This document shows, one piece after another, positions 58,840 through 64,000 of a DNA stretch of 64,000 bases. How positions within the stretch are numbered: position 1 is the first letter of the stretch; every line of letters begins with the position of its first letter. Both the position numbers and the translations under genes were made by a program. Source of the stretch: Romanomermis culicivorax (lineage: Eukaryota > Nematoda > Enoplea > Mermithida > Mermithidae); NCBI GenBank assembly GCA_963922205.1, contig CAWUHX010000147.1, positions 372,001 through 436,000 on the forward strand, in the 5' to 3' direction. Below the pieces are notes generated by a model. It made no database searches and had not been told where the DNA came from. It saw only the letters and a program-made list of their open reading frames with translations.

Positions 58840-59107
58840 TAAAGGCCCTGTCATACTTGGCCACGCCGTACTGTGCGGGTGCCGGTTGTCCTATTCATAC
58901 TAACAGGCGGTACCGCGCGGTGGCTTGTCATACGTCGCCGCGTGGCGCCATAGGGCACCGCTTTTTTACTTTTGGATTTTGTTTCTCAAAAAATGTGTAT
59001 TGATTTAGTGTAAACCTGACGGGGCGCCGCAAGAATTACAAAAACCTATTCATACTTCAAAGGGGGTACCGCGTGGCGCCGCCTGGTGAAGTATGACAGG
59101 GCCTTAA
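58840..59107. mobile_element. GC-rich PIF/Harbinger-like MITE (262 bp)
   Basis: Starts aggccctgtcatactt (58843-58858) and ends with its exact inverse (59089-59104), flanked by taa on both sides (58840-58842, 59105-59107). Inside, GC-rich phrases such as ggtaccgcg[c/t]gg[t/c]g and cctattcatact occur twice. Terminal repeat length, 3-bp duplication and size fit a PIF/Harbinger MITE. Its GC content stands out sharply from the flanks. Confidence 0.85.
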
Positions 59108-60236
59108 GAAAAACAGTGTTTACTTTGCAAGAATGCCTGACATTGGCTTGTTTAATTTTTTACCAGCGCGTAAAAATACTTCCTGAAATACAACATATTA
59201 TAAAGATTGGTATTCACTTATAGCCAGCATTACTTAAGTTCCATCTTAGCAAAAATGGAATGAAGAATCAATGATATATTACTGGAGCATTTCTTATTAA
59301 TATCACAGATCAAGAAAATTAAACAATGAATGTTGAGTTGTTGTTCCAAAAAGAAATTCGACACTGGATGGAGAACATTTATTTACACTGAAACAAACAG
59401 GGTAAAGATCATCAAAATGACCAAGAATTTCTGCAAAATATGTGGTTTCGATTTTTCTTATTGATCAATGAGATAGAAAAAGCTGTTAAAGAAATCAAAA
59501 ACTGCCTGAAAGAAGCAGAGGATTTGATGGATAAATGAATGTGGTTGTTTTGTGGATTGTTCAGGAATGAAGAAAAAATTGAATAAATCAAAATTTTCAC
59601 AACATATAGTTATCGATGGAGGACTTTGGGGAAGATTATTGACAACCCTTTCCTAGCCAAAATTCAAGTTTGCGACATTTGGCATAATTAGCAAACAAAG
59701 GTCAGTAGAATTCAGAAGCTTACGTCTAAACAACTCATTGAGCCTCTCCTCAGTTTTGATTTCCTGCATCATGTTAAAAGCTTTTCAGAATCTTGATAGA
59801 TGGTAATCCTGTGAGGAAAGAAACATTGCTACATTTGTTTCCCAAATCAGTGTGAGTTTCTGCCATTCAGTATAACACCATATGATTCTTATTGGTACTG
59901 GTTCAATCATTTGTTTGGGGAACAAGATTACTTTTTTCACAAACTTCCTGATTTGGTAAGAGCTGAGACAATACAATTGAAAGTGTGCTTCCAAGCCAAG
60001 TTAAAAGTAGCCATTTTATTAAGCATATATAACAAATAAATCAGCAAATTAACACATCGATATTTATACTTTCCATCCATAAGGTACAGTTGTAGAATCT
60101 TTTACAATAACATGTTTATCATATACAACTCAAAATTTCTTTGTACAGGTCAAGTCACAACAGTATGGTCCTGTTTTCTATCAATTCTTTCAGTGATAAC
60201 ATTATTTTCTTCTGTATTATTAGATATAGTGAATGA
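59108..60236. other. Non-coding stretch
   Basis: No gene or repeat recognised between the MITE and the end of the PolB relic. Confidence 0.45.
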
Positions 60237-63200
60237 TTATACCATTTGTTTTACACTCTCATAGTTTATTTGTTTCGCTACTTTGTGGTTCAATGTAATA
60301 CCATGAACTTTCGTTAGGAATTGCAGTTTCTCGCCCTTTGTACAATATACACAGTAGGAATAGTTCTTTGGACCATGGCTAATAAATTCCGTAATATGAG
60401 ATCCCTGGCCATAGTCCTTCAACTCATTCATCATTTTCCCCAAAGACCATACAATTGGTACTTTATATCCACCTGTATCACTAATGTTTGACAAATAAAT
60501 GACACTATCTGCATCAAAATATAAAACACATCACTCCAACTTTTTGATGTAAGAGTAAAGTGTAAAGTGGGCTTGAGTTGTATAAGCAGCTGTCACAGGG
60601 TTGACCTATGGCCATGTTAGGACAAAGTCTAATTTCTTTGTGTAGCAGACAGCAATCAGAGTTTTGCTAATGATTGTTACACACTGAATAATTGCTGATA
60701 GGTTGAATATAACGTCAAAAAGATGTTTCTGATTTGTAAGATAAACTGTCTTTGTCAAATTATTTCATTGGCCAACCTGAAAATGAGATGACAGATTATA
60801 AGAACCATTTTTACAGTTTTATATATTCTTACTTTGCCCCAAAACAAATTTAGCATCAGCTTTGCTAAAGCCCGTTTGCCTGGATTTTTTTCAATTTCTG
60901 TTCTGTCCAGCATTATTCCTTCAGGCTCCTCTATATGACTCAAATATGCCTGCCTAGAGGCATCATTGTTGCAAGGTGCCAGCCAGCCTTCAGCTTCCTA
61001 CAAATCACAATAATATATATAAAATATGACTTAAGGTTTGTTTTACCATCTTTATTTTCATGAAAGTGTTCACATAGCTGGAGAATAAACCCCCACCTGG
61101 ATTAGAAATTTGATCATATCTATCCACAGCTTTGTAATGCCAAACTTCAAAGACTTCCAAAACCTGAAATTGTTTCATGGTTAAACAGAGCTCACATCAG
61201 TTTATTGAAGATTACCTTGCAGCCTTTATCTAGAGCTTTGTAAAGTTCCATTGTTGACCATGTTCCCAATCAGGCTCGATCCTCTTCATCTGAATGTGTA
61301 CACTTGGGCAGCTGTAAGTCAGTGCATTGTCAACATAATGGAAATGTTAATTCTCCATTTGAATGATAGGGTAAAACAGGGTGATAGAAATCTTGCAGTG
61401 GTAAAAGGAGGCATTTGATCAAGCCTTCATAGGGTTTCTCATTTATATCTTTGAAGTTTTCTGTAATTAGCAACGAATGTCCAACTGGATATACATTATA
61501 CTTGTTTATGTATGGATACAAACTACAGACATCAACATTATTTATCTTTTCTGTTTCCTCAATCTTGGGGTACAGCTTTATGGCATTTGTATGACCGCAG
61601 TAGAAAGCTACAAGAGCAAAACTTAAAAAAGAAACACATGACACACAAAGATCTTACCATTTCTCAGATTTAAGGGTTCTACTGGTGCTGATTTCTTGAA
61701 AAATTCAGCCACCTCAAGATTTTTTGTGAGCAAGATGTCAAGGTCCCATATCCAAAACTCAATGAGCTGATATCCCAGTTGTTTCAGATGTTTTCGAGCT
61801 GCCATTGTTCTCATGTAGGCATCCCAGGCAGTTGAAACTTGATCAGCTGTGAGATGGTTCCTCTGCTTCATGCATTTAGGACAGCTGTACCAGTAGCATC
61901 CATAAAACTTGTAAATTGTACCTCCATGGATTCTATTTACCTTGTAAGAACTGACCCGGACTTCCTTACCATTCAAAGCATGCTGGATACACAGGCTGTT
62001 TTCCATATTCAACCACTGAAGCCCTGTAATGGCCTTTACAGATTGTTTGTCTTTGCCGCAGTATCCATTATGTGGTACTAAACCTATGGTATCTTTCTTT
62101 AAAGAGAGCTTATGATACTCTTTTTCATGCTTGAGCAATGGTGAGGGATTTTTCGAATAGATCCACAGTTGTTTCACACATAAATATGTTTCAAAACTTG
62201 AGGCAGGCTTTGATGAGCACATGTACCTCATTTTCCCAATATTTGATATGCTCTTCTCCGAAATTGTCAAGATAGAGATAATGTCAAATTATGCACAATC
62301 ATAATTTTGTATCAACTAACTTTTTCTGTTTGCTGGTAATACCAATGCATAAATTTATCCTGGCTTTCTTCTTTCATTGTGTCTGGTGAATTAGAATGTT
62401 TCTGTTGAAGAGGTGTAGGAAGTAACTTTTACAGAGCTCTTCAATTCCAAATGCTCTTGATAAAGCGCTGAGTGGCATACGCAGAAAATTGAAAGAATCG
62501 ATAACTTTGATGCTGTTGACTGTCAGGGAAATGATGTTCAACTCTGAAAAAGCAATGTATTTAGTCATTTATGTAATCAATATCTAATTTCACCTTCTGT
62601 AACAACTTTTTGAGAAATGCTTTCTTTATACAAATATCCTAAAAGGAATTCTGAATCAAAGCCTTGGCATTATGAGCTATTGCAGTTGTATTTTTCATAG
62701 ATGAGTTGAATAGAAATCTACAATATTTTTCTAAGTAATCCTCTCCCATGAATATTCACTTTCTCAGTCTGCAGCAGTGGCACACAGTATCAGAAGGCTG
62801 ATTTTGACGTGTATCCCATATTACATGTGCTATACATAAACTGGGTACATGCTTTAGCTCTCCACCAAGCTGAGTCATCCTCAATACACACTCTTGAGTG
62901 TTCTCAAAATCAAAGAGAACGAAATGTGGTATGATTTCCAGCTTTTCCTGTTTCCATTTTGATTTAGGACATGCAGATGGATCATCCAACAGGCTGTCTC
63001 TATTGCAGGAGTCTAAGTTTACCAACTGCTCATCCTCATCAGTGTGGGAACTCTCTTCAACAACTATCCTTTGCATGCAGCATTGGTGACCTATAAGCAA
63101 GAGATTAATGTAAACCTTATCTGATAATAAATTGACAATTCTTACCTTTAATCAAGACTTCTTGCCTACAAAACCAGCATTTATTGTAACCACACCTTTG

Positions 63201-64000
63201 TTTTGATAATCCACTTTAATGCACATGTCCCTTGCATGGTGAATTGGTGAATGCATTGGTGAATCTTATCGCAAATGGAAACAATCTTTGTAAGCTTTGT
63301 TTTAGATCGAGTAGATTTGGCATCATACTCTCGTAGATGGTTGTTGTAGCACAATAAGCAATTAAAGTAGCCATTGCATTTTCACGAATTATAATTTTAA
63401 CCTGCTTGCAGGGTGGACGATGGTAGCAAGAAGTGCACTTGTTGATGCATCAATGATTATCTTATGTGCTGTATGCTATGTTGCAAAGTTCGCAACACTA
63501 TGACCATGAAAAAAATCCTGGCATAGAAGTAATGACAGTGTAGTGCTCCTCATGATAATACAAGTGGATAACTTTTCCAGCATTATTATTCGCTATATGA
63601 TTCAAAAGTTGCATTATGACAAAGAAGCAAAATGCAAAGTCACTTTCCGAGATGATGGTACATTAGTGCTCCTTGCTAAGCAGCTTGATTTTGTAGTCTG
63701 GCAACACATCTTGAATCTTCTCCAGCTTCTCAATGCTGCATGTGCCATGGTGGTTGGCTAAACCAGCTTCATTCATCAACTCTATAGCTTTTCATTTTTG
63801 CAGAGTATAGTCATTAAAATCTCCTTTATGAATACTGCCATACTGACATGTTGGATCATGTTTGTTGAGTCTTGCTATGGCTTTGACAATAGCTGTTGAG
63901 AGGCATAGGTTATCTCGATTGTTTATATGTACAAAGCATCCACTTTTTCTGGGATATAAAAACTCATCATGAGTAAAAAACTTGCATTTGTTATGCAAAC
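60237..64000 (-). pseudogene. Protein-primed family B DNA polymerase (DNA_pol_B_2 type), degraded, runs off window
   Basis: From 64000 downward the order matches the large PolB proteins of animal selfish elements. An N-terminal segment has DNLCLSTAIVKAIAR (near 63910), then YYHEEHYTVITSMPGFF (near 63560). The exonuclease Exo I motif FVLFDFENT is at about 62903-62925, followed by IDSFNFLRMPLSALSRAFG (62485-62540) and a CYWYSCPKC finger-like motif (near 61880). Polymerase motif A is DVCSLYP (61513-61533), motif B KLMLNLFWG (60836-60862) and motif C DADS (60503-60514; the usual form is DTDS). Introns of 50 bp (61608-61657) and 56 bp (60777-60832) have GT-AG ends and keep frame. At least three in-frame stops fall between motifs B and C, and other stops and shifts occur upstream. 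Inactive. Polinton/Maverick or a related element is the likely source; no integrase or capsid gene is in the window. Confidence 0.8.

Noticed and set aside
1..64000. tRNA, rRNA and CRISPR features
   Set aside because: I looked for T-arm-like motifs and regularly spaced repeats and saw none convincing; the tandem repeats present are minisatellites or transposon ends.

Overview
The window is eukaryotic and very probably from an invertebrate metazoan. It is strongly AT-rich, its transposon-derived genes have short GT-AG introns (50 and 56 bp in one of them), and its transposon families (FLYWCH-type MULE, several hAT types, PIF/Harbinger-like MITEs, protein-primed PolB elements, Env-bearing LTR elements) are those of animal genomes. 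I recognise no intact host gene. At most there is one candidate host 3' terminal exon (15081-15279, + strand). Most of the 64 kb is intergenic or intronic DNA with decayed transposons; I see no rRNA, tRNA or CRISPR.

Layout: 1-1892 AT-rich non-coding. 1893-6347 an LTR retrotransposon with both LTRs and a 4-bp target duplication, coding Gag and a truncated Env-like protein but no Pol. 7.1-8.3 kb a local segmental repeat. 8.7-9.9 kb a hAT relic (-). 12.6-13.3 kb a dispersed repeat with a second copy at 51.4-52.0 kb. 15.1 kb the candidate host exon. 15522-16846 a non-autonomous PIF/Harbinger-like element. 20.2-25.3 kb a second, diverged and decayed Gag-Env element (-), again without Pol and with part of env present twice. 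25.8-27.8 kb a five-exon hAT-like transposase pseudogene (-), with a hAT-type terminus at 28.24 kb. 32.5-33.2 kb a polypurine tract. 33597-37214 a FLYWCH/MULE transposon with terminal inverted repeats made of tandem 17-bp units and a 9-bp target duplication. 37.7-38.1 kb a degenerate tandem repeat. 41.6-45.5 kb a second, unrelated MULE-like relic (-). 48.1-49.4 kb an unexplained higher-GC segment. 49498-50050 a MITE. 52.3-53.2 kb a fragment from a zinc-finger/PolB-type element (+). 55.9-56.9 kb an unidentified coding-like relic. 57.4-57.9 kb a GCTGTT-rich minisatellite. 58843-59104 a GC-rich PIF/Harbinger-like MITE. 60.2-64.0 kb a degraded protein-primed DNA polymerase B gene (-), running off the window.

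The most notable signal is the pair of Gag-Env elements. They are diverged, lie in opposite orientations, and share a nine-base primer-binding-site core, a Gag with four tandem CCHC zinc knuckles, a homologous cysteine-rich Env-like protein and a polypurine tract, yet neither has protease, reverse transcriptase, RNase H or integrase. That suggests a lineage of pol-less, Env-carrying retroelements mobilised in trans, rather than two chance deletions.
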